Source of the DNA: Verrucomicrobiota bacterium
GTDB lineage: Bacteria > Verrucomicrobiota > Verrucomicrobiia > Limisphaerales > UBA1100
NCBI GenBank assembly: GCA_028872645.1
Contig: JAPKDK010000051.1
Span: forward strand, 1-13,802
Direction of reading: 5' to 3'
Length of the DNA: 13,802 nucleotides
The position numbers and the translations under genes are program-made. This document shows positions 7,315-13,802 of the stretch, in pieces (the first letter of the stretch is position 1; the number at the start of each line of letters is the position of its first letter). Under the pieces are notes generated by a model. That model had not been told where the DNA came from and did not search any database. It worked only from the letters and a program-made list of their open reading frames with translations.

Positions 7315-7599
7315 TCATTTAGAAGTAGCGCGGGTCATTGAACCCCCTTCACTGCCTTTCCCTTCTTTGGCCTTGGGCTTCTTCACTTGCTTCGTCTTCG
7401 TTGTCTGCAGGGTTTGAGTTTTGGCATTAGACGATTGAGATGTATTGTTGAGCTGGACAGGGTTTTGGCCCAGACCGGCTTCTGAACCGGCAACTTGCTT
7501 CTTTTGGGCCTGCTGCTGCTGACCGCCCACAGACACGGCCGCAGGGCTTAATTCCCACAAGCCAAAAATAAGCATCGAAAAAATTAAGCTGCGAATCAT
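7315..7599 (-). CDS. Small exported low-complexity protein, unknown function
   Basis: A 94-residue frame from ATG 7599 (a GTG one codon upstream at 7602 is also possible). Residues 2-20 (IRSLIFSMLIFGLWELSPA) read as a signal peptide, then a Gln-run (GGQQQQAQKK), then a Ser/Thr/Asn/Gln/Lys-rich tail without cysteines and ending in a basic, glycine-containing segment. The sharp switch from hydrophobic leader to polar tail is unlikely in a shadow frame and is the main evidence for a real gene. There is no Shine-Dalgarno; a run of eight C lies directly before the start. It converges on asd. No family recognised. Confidence 0.5.
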   Translation of the reverse strand: MIRSLIFSMLIFGLWELSPAAVSVGGQQQQAQKKQVAGSEAGLGQNPVQLNNTSQSSNAKTQTLQTTKTKQVKKPKAKEGKGSEGGSMTRATSK

Positions 7600-7602
7600 C
7601 AC

Positions 7603-7791
7603 GGGGGGGGCACTACTTTAGTATGCTTGTTCACAGTGTCCAATGCACCTTGTTTTGTACGTTTTATAAAGGTTCCCTCCCCATTTTTAATGAATGTTTT
7701 GGCAACTTACAAAATTCATCGCAAATACCCAATTTATCAGCCAAAGTAACCTTCTTGGCTTTGTTTACGTATTCTGAACCATAGATCGATT
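7603..7791. other. AT-rich divergent intergenic region upstream of the redoxin operon
   Basis: No gene is seen here. It holds G8 at 7603-7610, a palindromic TTTATAAA (7663-7670) that could serve as a -10 box in either direction but has no good -35 partner, and two inverted repeats. These are TGAATGTTTT (7691-7700) with AAAATTCA (7711-7718), 8 bp with one bulged base, and AGCCAA (7739-7744) with TTGGCT (7755-7760). The control sites for the four-gene operon and for the small minus-strand gene must be here, but I cannot place a promoter with confidence. Confidence 0.5.
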
Positions 7792-8376
7792 GTGAAAACC
7801 GCCTTACTCATTTTGACCCTGTTGACCGCATCCACCAAGCCCGCGCGCGTGGCGGATACGAGCTTAGCACTCCCCAATCTAAACGGGCACGCCCTTACGC
7901 CGTTGCACGCCAAAGGCAAGCAACCGGCGGTTTTGTTTTTCATCACGCACGATTGTCCGGTGGCCAACAAAATGATACCCGAGATGCGACGCATCGCGAA
8001 GGGCTTCAGCGGCAAAGCGCAATTCACGCTCGTGTACGCCGAACCCGAACTGCACCCCAAAGTGCTCGCGAAGCATCAAACTGATTTCTCCCTCGCGCAA
8101 ATCAACAGCGTCCATGATCGCAAACATCAACTCGTCCGCGCCGTGGGAGCCACGGTCACGCCTGAGGCAGTGGTGGTATTAGCCAATGGCGTGATCGCTT
8201 ATCGCGGTCGCATCAATAATTTTTATGAGGACTTCGGTAAACCGCGGCGGGTGGTCACCCAACACGACCTGCGCGATGCTCTGAAAGCTGTGCTCGCCGG
8301 CCAACCCGCGCCGAAACCGCGCGGCGACTGCATTGGTTGCTTCATTCCCAAACTTTCCGGATACAAATCAAAATGA
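7792..8376 (+). CDS. Exported redoxin (thioredoxin-fold) protein, first gene of the copper monooxygenase operon
   Basis: The 194-residue protein has an N-terminal signal-like stretch (MKTALLILTLLTAS) and a thioredoxin fold: VLFFITHDCPVANK (47-60) places a single active-site-type Cys55 where thioredoxins have CxxC, and TP at 123-124 is the conserved cis-proline loop. The C-terminus carries a second motif, GDCIGCFIP, with Cys180 and Cys183. Similar single-cysteine redoxins with a C-terminal GC-x-IP ending accompany, or are fused to, ascorbate-type copper monooxygenases in Planctomycetes and Verrucomicrobia. The likely role is redox or copper service in the envelope; this is inference. It starts with GTG; an in-frame stop at 7747 and the absence of an upstream ATG support it. 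Its TGA overlaps the next ATG (ATGA, 8373-8376), indicating translational coupling. Confidence 0.85.
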   Translation: MKTALLILTLLTASTKPARVADTSLALPNLNGHALTPLHAKGKQPAVLFFITHDCPVANKMIPEMRRIAKGFSGKAQFTLVYAEPELHPKVLAKHQTDFSLAQINSVHDRKHQLVRAVGATVTPEAVVVLANGVIAYRGRINNFYEDFGKPRRVVTQHDLRDALKAVLAGQPAPKPRGDCIGCFIPKLSGYKSK

Positions 8377-9884
8377 AAAAAGTAATTCTCATAACCACTC
8401 TGCTGGCCGCCCTGCCCGGGCGCGCGGAGGTCACCTTCACAAAAGATGTGGCACCGATCATTTTTAACCACTGCGCCGGATGCCATCGCCCGGGCGAAGC
8501 CGCGCCCTTCGCGCTGCTCAATTACAACGACGTCCGCAAACGCGCGCGGTTGATTGTGCGCGTCACGAAAGATCGCGTGATGCCGCCATGGCACGCGGAA
8601 AAGGGGAGCTTCGTATTCCACGGCGACCGGCGCCTCACGGAAAAGCAAATCGATACGCTTGCGCAATGGACGCAAGCCGGTGCCCCCGAAGGCGATCCGG
8701 CGAAGCTGCTGGCGTTGCCCAAGTTCACTGCGGGTTGGCAGCTCGGCAAACCGGATCTCATCGTGAAAATGACTGAGCCCTTCCCGGTGCCTGCCGAGGG
8801 GCGCGACATTTATCGCGGCTTTGTGGTGCCGTTGAATTTGCCCAAGGATAAATGGCTCAAGGCGATTGAGTTCCGGCCGGGCGCGCGGTCGGTGGTGCAT
8901 CACTGTTTATTTTCGTATGACACCACCGGAGAAGCGCGGCGGATGGATCGCGCCGACCGGCAACCGGGCTTTCGCCGCATGCGCCGCCAGGGGCGCGGTG
9001 TGGGTTCGCTCGGCGGTTGGGCGGTGGGCGGTCAACCGCGCGAACTGCCCGACGATCTGGCGTGGCATCTGCCCAAAACCGCCGACCTCGTGCTCAGTAT
9101 ACACTATCACCCCTCCGGCAAACCCGAGCGCGACCAATCCTCCATTGGCCTTTACTTCACTGACCAACCGCCGCGCACCGCATTCGCGGGCGTACAGTTA
9201 CCACCGGCCTTCGGTGCGCTTTCCGGCGTGGACATTCCGGCCGGCAACAAGGCGTATAAGGTCACCGACAGCTTCACGCTACCCATCGCCGTGGAAGCCT
9301 TTGCCATCAGCGCCCACGCGCATTACCTTGGCAAACATCTCCAAATGACCGCCACCCTTCCCACCGGCAAACAGCTCAACCTGCTGGACATTCCAGACTG
9401 GGATTTTTCATGGCAGGAACAATATCAATTCAAGGACTTCATCAAACTCCCCAAAGGCACGCGGCTGGATTCAATGGTGGTATGGGACAACTCCGAGGCC
9501 AATCCAAACAACCCCACCGTACCGCCGGTGCGCGTACGATGGGGCGTGGAGAGTAAGGATGAAATGGGCAGCCTTACCCTCCTCTGCCGACCCGCACCGG
9601 GCGAGCGCTATGCCACGCTCACCACGGCGTACGCGCGGCACTTTACCGAGGTGCGAACCCGCACCACCCGCGAAATGGCCGCGCGCGTTCAAGGCACCAA
9701 TGGCGACCGCATTCTCGATGCGTTCCTCCGCCGCAACGATCGAAATCGAAACGGAAAGATAGATCTCAGTGAAGCCCCGCGCTGGTTGAAACCGTCGTTT
9801 GACCGCGCTGACACAAACAACGATAATGCCCTCGACGCCGCTGAGCTTCGGGCGGCCCGTGACCGTTTGAAATTAAATCGATGA
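8373..9884 (+). CDS. Secreted haem c / copper type II ascorbate-dependent monooxygenase-like / EF-hand fusion
   Basis: The 503-residue protein has a signal peptide (1-18, KKVILITTLLAALPGRA) and then four parts. A class-I-like cytochrome c segment (20-105) has haem motif CAGCH (34-38) and a possible axial Met70 in VMPPWH. A PHM-type copper monooxygenase region (about 125-425) keeps all expected ligands: His176-His177 and HYH (His244/His246) for one copper, and HAH (His315, His317) with Met398 in DEMG for the other. Two EF-hand loops follow, at 456-467 (DRNRNGKIDLSE) and 480-491 (DTNNDNALDAAE). By family it should hydroxylate a C-H bond using O2 in the periplasm, with the haem as a plausible electron entry; the substrate is unknown. 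A TTG further upstream (8337) keeps the frame open, but ATG 8373 begins the signal peptide. It overlaps both neighbours by four bases. Confidence 0.92.
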   Translation: MKKVILITTLLAALPGRAEVTFTKDVAPIIFNHCAGCHRPGEAAPFALLNYNDVRKRARLIVRVTKDRVMPPWHAEKGSFVFHGDRRLTEKQIDTLAQWTQAGAPEGDPAKLLALPKFTAGWQLGKPDLIVKMTEPFPVPAEGRDIYRGFVVPLNLPKDKWLKAIEFRPGARSVVHHCLFSYDTTGEARRMDRADRQPGFRRMRRQGRGVGSLGGWAVGGQPRELPDDLAWHLPKTADLVLSIHYHPSGKPERDQSSIGLYFTDQPPRTAFAGVQLPPAFGALSGVDIPAGNKAYKVTDSFTLPIAVEAFAISAHAHYLGKHLQMTATLPTGKQLNLLDIPDWDFSWQEQYQFKDFIKLPKGTRLDSMVVWDNSEANPNNPTVPPVRVRWGVESKDEMGSLTLLCRPAPGERYATLTTAYARHFTEVRTRTTREMAARVQGTNGDRILDAFLRRNDRNRNGKIDLSEAPRWLKPSFDRADTNNDNALDAAELRAARDRLKLNR

Positions 9885-11155
9885 AACAATTCATTGCCAT
9901 CCTCGCCGCCGCATTGATTGGCGGTACCGCCACGTATGTGCTGACCCGTGATGTCCCGCTACCGCGCGTGGAACGCGAGGCCAATGATTCCCACCTCGCA
10001 ACGCTGGCGGAGTTGCGGAGCGAAAACCAATCGCTCAAGGCGAAAGCCAACCAGCGCGAGATCATCACGGTGGAAGTGCCCGCAAAAACTGAGGCTGAAC
10101 CGCTCCCGAACGCCGCGCATTATCTCACCCAACTCCAAACACTTCAGGCCACCGATGGCCGCACCAAACGCCGCGCGGTGCATTATTTTGAATCGTTGGT
10201 GGATCTCGGCAAAAACGCGCTGCCGCCCATCGAGAAATTTCTGGCGGCCAGTCAGGATCTGGAATTCAATCTCCCGCCCGAGCCGCGCCCCGAACCGCGC
10301 AATGAAGACGAAGCCCGCCGCCGCAAATGGCGCGAAGGCGAGGCTGGCCATTACTTCCGCCCTTTCCCCAAACCGGATAATTCATTCCCGCCCACGCTGC
10401 GGCTTGGCTTGCTGGAAACCATCGCCCACATTGGCGGCGACTCCGCTGAGGCGCTGCTGCTCAAGGTATTGGAAAAAACCCTGCGCGGCGTGGAGGTCGC
10501 GTACCTCGAAATCGCTTTGCAAGAAATCGCGCCGGACCAATACCTCGACCGCATCCTCGCCGTCACCCGCAGCATCCTCGCCAACCCCCCCACCGTGGCC
10601 GAGGACGCCAGCGAACTGGACCGGCGCACCAAAGGATATCTTTATTCCATTCTGGTGAAACACAACGACCGCATTTTTGTGGACACCGCCAAGGAATTGC
10701 TCATCACCGAGGATGGCTCGCTCGATGGCTACGCCCTCTCCTACCTGCGCCAAGTGCTCGGCGCGGAGGCGATGCCCATTCTGTTGGCCGCGTACAAAGA
10801 TCCGCGCATTACAAATGAATTTCACAAAGCCGCCCTGCGCGATGCCGCCCTGCGCTTCATCGGCACCAGTGCCGAGGCGGATGCCATTTTCCACGAATCG
10901 GTCAAGGAGGGCCTCACTAAAATGAAAAAGGGCGACTTGTTCGATTTTAAACGCTACGAGCATATCGCCCAACCACTCGGCGCGTTGATGCGCGATGTGC
11001 ACGAGCAACCCGTGGACGTCATTGTCGCCCGCCGCAAGTTGCTCGGTGATGTGCGCAAACAATCCAGCGACATCCTCCTGCAATTCGGCTTCAGCGCCAT
11101 GGACAAACGACTGGGCGAAGAACAAAAACGCAGACAATCCGGAGACCTTAAATAA
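9881..11155 (+). CDS. Membrane-anchored helical-repeat protein, paralogue A
   Basis: No named family is recognised for this 424-residue protein. Layout: N-terminal anchor (1-22, MKQFIAILAAALIGGTATYV), coiled-coil-like segment (about 38-60), a block containing RRAVHYFESLVDLGKNALPP (97-116), a proline/arginine-rich linker (131-170), then an all-helical array (171-325; TLRLGLLETIAHIGGDSAEA, YLYSILVKHNDRIFVDTAKE, YLRQVLGAEAMPILL) and a C-terminal helix pair (382-412, VARRKLLGDV to MDKRLG). It would sit at the outer face of the inner membrane. Its ATG overlaps the monooxygenase stop (ATGA 9881-9884) and its TAA shares one base with the next ATG, so all are coupled. It resembles the protein at 11155 throughout, and the pair 3668+4446 taken together. 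A role as scaffold or partner of the copper enzyme is inferred from coupling only. Confidence 0.88.
   Translation: MKQFIAILAAALIGGTATYVLTRDVPLPRVEREANDSHLATLAELRSENQSLKAKANQREIITVEVPAKTEAEPLPNAAHYLTQLQTLQATDGRTKRRAVHYFESLVDLGKNALPPIEKFLAASQDLEFNLPPEPRPEPRNEDEARRRKWREGEAGHYFRPFPKPDNSFPPTLRLGLLETIAHIGGDSAEALLLKVLEKTLRGVEVAYLEIALQEIAPDQYLDRILAVTRSILANPPTVAEDASELDRRTKGYLYSILVKHNDRIFVDTAKELLITEDGSLDGYALSYLRQVLGAEAMPILLAAYKDPRITNEFHKAALRDAALRFIGTSAEADAIFHESVKEGLTKMKKGDLFDFKRYEHIAQPLGALMRDVHEQPVDVIVARRKLLGDVRKQSSDILLQFGFSAMDKRLGEEQKRRQSGDLK
11141..11144 (+). promoter_or_regulatory. Shine-Dalgarno GGAG for the 11155 gene
   Basis: GGAG lies 10 bases before the ATG at 11155, inside the end of the preceding gene. 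It is one of the few recognisable ribosome sites in the window and supports starting at 11155 with a one-base overlap (TAATG). Confidence 0.5.
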
Positions 11156-12486
11156 TGAAACAAGTTATCGCCATCCTCGTAGCCACCCTCGTGGGTGCCG
11201 CCGCCACGTTCATCCTCAAATCCCCCACGCCCGCCTCAGCCGGTTTTGATGCGGACAAGGAAAAACTAAAGGAACAAATCGCGCAATTGCGGAGTGACCT
11301 TAAAAACACTGATGCCCAGGGCAATCGCATCACTACGGTGGAAAAAGAGAAAGTCATCACCGTCACCGCCCGCATCAAGCCCGAGGAAATTCTCCAGGAA
11401 CTTATGACCGTCCGCCCCGGCGACGACAACCGACAACAAACCATGCGCCGCGTGATCCATTATATGGTGGGCCTCACTGATGCCGGCGAAGCCGCGTTCC
11501 CGCCCATCAAAGAATTTTTGATGCAGGAAAACCCCGTGGACGTGGAATACGAAGCCAACGCCATGGCGTTCGACCGCGAACAAGCCACCGCCGCCGCGGC
11601 CAAATCCAAAGGTGAAGACAACCCGCAAGGCCGCGTCAGCGGCTTTGTGCGCTCGGGCTTTGGCAGCTACTTTATGTCCCGTGATATCCTTAAGCAAAAC
11701 CGCCAACTCGCCCCGCGCTCATTGCGGCTCGGCCTGCTCGACGTTGTGGCCGACATCGGCGGCGACCCAGCCGAGGCCATCCTCGCCAGCGTGCTCGCCA
11801 AAACCGGACGCGGCCTTGAAGTGGCTTACCTCGACGGCTTACTCGAAAAAATCGCCGGCGATACTTATCGCGAACAAGTCCTTGAAACCGCCCATTTACT
11901 CCTAAAACACTCAACCCGCGGTAATACTCAGAGCCTCTTCGATGAAACTTCCCGTGCATACCTTTTCGCCCTGCTGGTGAAATACAGGGACTCCACCTTT
12001 GTCGACATTGCCAAAACCCAGATCATCACCGCCGACGGCCGCGTGGATGGCGCGGCAGTAAACTACCTCAGCTCCGTGCTCGGCGAAAAAGCCGTGCCGC
12101 TGCTCTACGCCAAAATAAACGACAAAAGCCTCACCGACGACGGCGACAAAATGGCCCTCGGCGATGCCATTCTCAAACACGTGGGCACCAACGCCGACAG
12201 CGACAAATTCTTTGCCGAAGTCATCTCCGACAAAAAACTCGGCCCCATTCGTTTCCTCGCACTGGGCCACCTCGTGGGCGGCGACAACTCCGAGCAAACC
12301 CTCCGCAACCGCCAAAAACTCATCCAATCCATCAAAGCCGATTCCAAAGACGAAGGCCTCAACCGAATGCTCGACGGCACCAACAATCGCATCGAAGTCA
12401 TGCTCGACCCCACCAAAGCCAGCACCCTCGGCAATGGCGGCCCCGCCGGTATTTTGGAATTATTCAACCCAGGCCAAAAAAAATAA
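11155..12486 (+). CDS. Membrane-anchored helical-repeat protein, paralogue B
   Basis: The 443-residue protein has the same plan as its upstream neighbour: anchor (1-21, MKQVIAILVATLVGAAATFI), charged coiled-coil-like stretch (32-55), the MRRVIHYMVGLTDAGEAAFP block (97-116), a variable linker with an Ala-rich run, the helical array (188-342; SLRLGLLDVVADIGGDPAEA, LFALLVKYRDSTFVDIAKTQ, NYLSSVLGEKAVPLLYA) and a C-terminal region (382-418, TLRNRQKLIQSIK). It ends in a glycine/proline tail not shared with paralogue A. The two ATG regions are nearly identical at DNA level over the anchor, consistent with tandem duplication. It is the last gene of the overlapping set. No terminator is visible before the ThuA-like gene 92 bases later. 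Function unknown; no catalytic motif is seen. Confidence 0.88.
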   Translation: MKQVIAILVATLVGAAATFILKSPTPASAGFDADKEKLKEQIAQLRSDLKNTDAQGNRITTVEKEKVITVTARIKPEEILQELMTVRPGDDNRQQTMRRVIHYMVGLTDAGEAAFPPIKEFLMQENPVDVEYEANAMAFDREQATAAAAKSKGEDNPQGRVSGFVRSGFGSYFMSRDILKQNRQLAPRSLRLGLLDVVADIGGDPAEAILASVLAKTGRGLEVAYLDGLLEKIAGDTYREQVLETAHLLLKHSTRGNTQSLFDETSRAYLFALLVKYRDSTFVDIAKTQIITADGRVDGAAVNYLSSVLGEKAVPLLYAKINDKSLTDDGDKMALGDAILKHVGTNADSDKFFAEVISDKKLGPIRFLALGHLVGGDNSEQTLRNRQKLIQSIKADSKDEGLNRMLDGTNNRIEVMLDPTKASTLGNGGPAGILELFNPGQKK

Positions 12487-12522
12487 TTCACGAAGTAAAC
12501 TCTGCCTTCTTGAATTTGTGAT

Positions 12523-12550
12523 TTGCAGCCAAGCCGTGAAAAGCTAAAAT
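12523..12550 (+). promoter_or_regulatory. Candidate promoter for the ThuA-like gene
   Basis: A good -10 box TAAAAT (12545-12550) stands 16 bases after a weak -35 TTGCAG (12523-12528). The predicted start of transcription is about 20 bases before the ATG at 12579. It suggests the ThuA-like gene has its own promoter, although read-through from the upstream operon is also possible. Confidence 0.3.
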
Positions 12551-12578
12551 AACGCCGTTCCAAAACAGACCTCATTAC

Positions 12579-13583
12579 ATGAAAAAACTAATCGCATTCC
12601 TTTTCGCAATCACATTGATCGCACCCCAACTCCAAGCCCGACAGGATCACATTGTATACGAAGGGAAATCCGGCCCCGGCAACGGGAAACACCTGGTTTT
12701 CCTGACCGGCGATGAGGAATACCGTGGCGAGGAAGGACTACCGATGATGGCTAAGATCCTCAGTCAGCGTCACGGCTTCAAGTGCACCGTGCTCTTTTCA
12801 TTGAATGACAAGGGCGAAATTGATCCCAATAACCAGAAGAGCCTTACTCACCCGGAAGCATTGGATACTGCGGATGCCATCATCATGCTGTTGCGTTTCC
12901 GCACTTGGGATGATGCAACCTACAAGCATTTTGACAATGCCTGCAATCGGGGCGTGCCGATCATCGGCCTACGCACCAGCACCCATGCTTTCCGAGGCAA
13001 ACTCGGCGGCTTTGGCAAACGTGTACTTGGCGAAGGCTGGGTAAGTCACTGGGGGGGGCACAAACGCGAGGCCTGCCGTGGTGTGGTTGAGCCTTCTGAG
13101 AAGAATAACCCCATCTTCAATGGCGTCATCAATGTATTTGCTGACTCCGATGTATACGAAGCCTACCCGGTTCAGGACGCGAAAATCCTCATGCGAGGCT
13201 TGGTGCTGGAAAACATGAAACCCGATTCAAAGCCGTCCACCCGCACGAAGAAAAACCGTAAGCTCAAAAAAGAGTCCGGGATCAATGATCCTGCCATGCC
13301 CGTGGCTTGGACGCGCAACTATAAGTGGCCATCAGGTAAAACTAGCAAAATTTTCTGCTCCACCATGGGTGCGGCCACGGATCTGCAAAGCGAAGGGCTG
13401 CGCCGATTGATCGTCAATGCCGTCTACGCCGGCCTTGAAATAGAGGTGCCAAAAAAGGCAAATGTGGACTACGTGGATCCCTATAAGCCACTCTTCTATG
13501 GTTTCAACAGTTTTCGCCGCGGCATCAAGCCTGCCGATCACGCACTTGGAAAAGTTCTTCCTGCTGGACAAAAGAAGAAATAG
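12579..13583 (+). CDS. Secreted ThuA-like (trehalose-utilization-type) domain protein
   Basis: A 334-residue protein with a signal peptide (1-20, cleavage likely after LQA). The rest is a class I glutamine-amidotransferase-like flavodoxin fold of the ThuA type: HLVFLTGDEEYRGEEGLP (38-55), IIMLLRFRTWDD (101-112), VPIIGLRTSTHAF (126-138), HWGGH (157-161), PVAWTRNYK (241-249) and GAATDLQSEGLRRLIVNAVY (264-283). ThuA-like proteins are abundant and exported in Planctomycetes and Verrucomicrobia and are linked to carbohydrate use, but their reaction is generally unestablished, so none is given. The Lys/Arg-rich insert at 218-232 is unusual. Codons of the HWGGH motif contain a run of eight G (13051-13058). 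No Shine-Dalgarno. The gene ends at a bidirectional terminator. Confidence 0.9.
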   Translation: MKKLIAFLFAITLIAPQLQARQDHIVYEGKSGPGNGKHLVFLTGDEEYRGEEGLPMMAKILSQRHGFKCTVLFSLNDKGEIDPNNQKSLTHPEALDTADAIIMLLRFRTWDDATYKHFDNACNRGVPIIGLRTSTHAFRGKLGGFGKRVLGEGWVSHWGGHKREACRGVVEPSEKNNPIFNGVINVFADSDVYEAYPVQDAKILMRGLVLENMKPDSKPSTRTKKNRKLKKESGINDPAMPVAWTRNYKWPSGKTSKIFCSTMGAATDLQSEGLRRLIVNAVYAGLEIEVPKKANVDYVDPYKPLFYGFNSFRRGIKPADHALGKVLPAGQKKK

Positions 13584-13591
13584 ACGAACCA

Positions 13592-13619
13592 AAAAAAGGC
13601 TACCCAGAGTAGCCTTTTT
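13592..13619. terminator. Bidirectional rho-independent terminator
   Basis: GGCTAC (13598-13603) pairs with GTAGCC (13609-13614) around a five-base loop. It is flanked by A7 before and T5 after, so the stem can extend to about 11 bp and has a U-tract in either direction. It serves the ThuA-like gene from the left and the WD40-like gene from the right, whose TGA touches its edge. Confidence 0.92.
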
Positions 13620-13802
13620 CATTTCTTCTTCGAATCAGATTTTTTTTCAAGTCTGCAAAGGGACACTTTCTTGTTCCAGTGCACCGCTGCGACCTGAATG
13701 CCGTCGGGATGCAAATCCATCCCGCGGGCGGTGTCCTGCATTTTGAATTTGTGAAATGCCTTGTCCTCGCCCGCTTTCCAAAAAATCAAATACCCGCCGC
13801 TG
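13619..13802 (-). CDS. C-terminal fragment of a WD40/beta-propeller-like protein, cut by the window edge
   Basis: A minus-strand frame open from the right edge (first full codon ends at base 13801) to TGA at 13619-13621 gives 60 residues. GGYLIFWKAG, followed by ARGMDLHPDGIQVAAVHWNK and then VSLCRLE, has the strand pattern of beta-propeller blades: an h-x-W strand, then a DLHPDG turn followed by hydrophobic strands. The protein ends in a Lys/Ser tail. This pattern is common in exported or membrane WD40-repeat proteins of these phyla. The role cannot be told from the fragment. A terminator lies directly after the stop, supporting this frame and strand. Confidence 0.72.
   Translation of the reverse strand, partial: SGGYLIFWKAGEDKAFHKFKMQDTARGMDLHPDGIQVAAVHWNKKVSLCRLEKKSDSKKK

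Noticed and set aside
10382..11137. A 251-residue open frame antisense to paralogue A
   Set aside because: It mirrors the codon bias of the sense gene, has no start signal, and the sense gene is supported by paralogy with three other genes.
1..13802. Mobile element, phage, toxin-antitoxin or CRISPR-based explanation for the region
   Set aside because: No transposase, integrase, terminal inverted repeats, repeat-spacer arrays or small paired toxin-like genes were found on either strand.

Overview
The window looks like a chromosomal segment from a free-living member of the Planctomycetes-Verrucomicrobia group, most likely a Verrucomicrobiota bacterium of marine or sediment type. This rests on family content, because there is no rRNA or other phylogenetic marker: a large secreted acetyl-xylan-esterase-like hydrolase, a secreted ThuA-like protein, a redoxin next to a haem c/copper monooxygenase/EF-hand fusion, WD40-type secreted proteins, and few Shine-Dalgarno sequences. 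The DNA is moderately GC-rich by eye. I see no tRNA, rRNA, CRISPR array, insertion sequence or prophage gene.

Layout. (1) 1-211: C-terminus of an unidentified + strand protein. (2) 280-2292 (-): secreted two-lobed alpha/beta hydrolase. It is divergent from (3) 2412-3602 (+), a cysteine desulfurase of the IscS/NifS type. (4) 3668-5621 (+): two genes encoding a membrane-anchored coiled-coil/Spy-like protein and a secreted helical-repeat protein with RGG-rich stretches, closed by a strong terminator at 5637-5660. (5) 5674-6255 (-): GNAT acetyltransferase, divergent from (6) asd at 6282-7286 (+). (7) 7315-7599 (-): small exported low-complexity protein. (8) 7792-12486 (+): four genes that all overlap by 1-4 bases: redoxin, haem c/copper monooxygenase/EF-hand protein, and two paralogous membrane-anchored helical-repeat proteins. 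(9) 12579-13583 (+): secreted ThuA-like protein. (10) 13619-13802 (-): C-terminus of a WD40-like protein, with a bidirectional terminator between it and (9).

The most interesting point is a protein family that appears to be undescribed, present here as three complete equivalents. Two are single-chain proteins (9881-11155 and 11155-12486), fused by overlapping translation to the redoxin and copper monooxygenase. The third is split over two genes (3668-4393 carries the N-terminal anchor and HYFESLVD-type block; 4446-5621 carries the helical-repeat part with its own signal peptide). I infer an envelope-located copper/haem oxidation system in which the redoxin services or supplies the monooxygenase and the anchored helical proteins act as scaffold or partner. 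The substrate is unknown. The genes around it (asd, cysteine desulfurase, GNAT) are housekeeping or general metabolism and show no evident functional tie to it.
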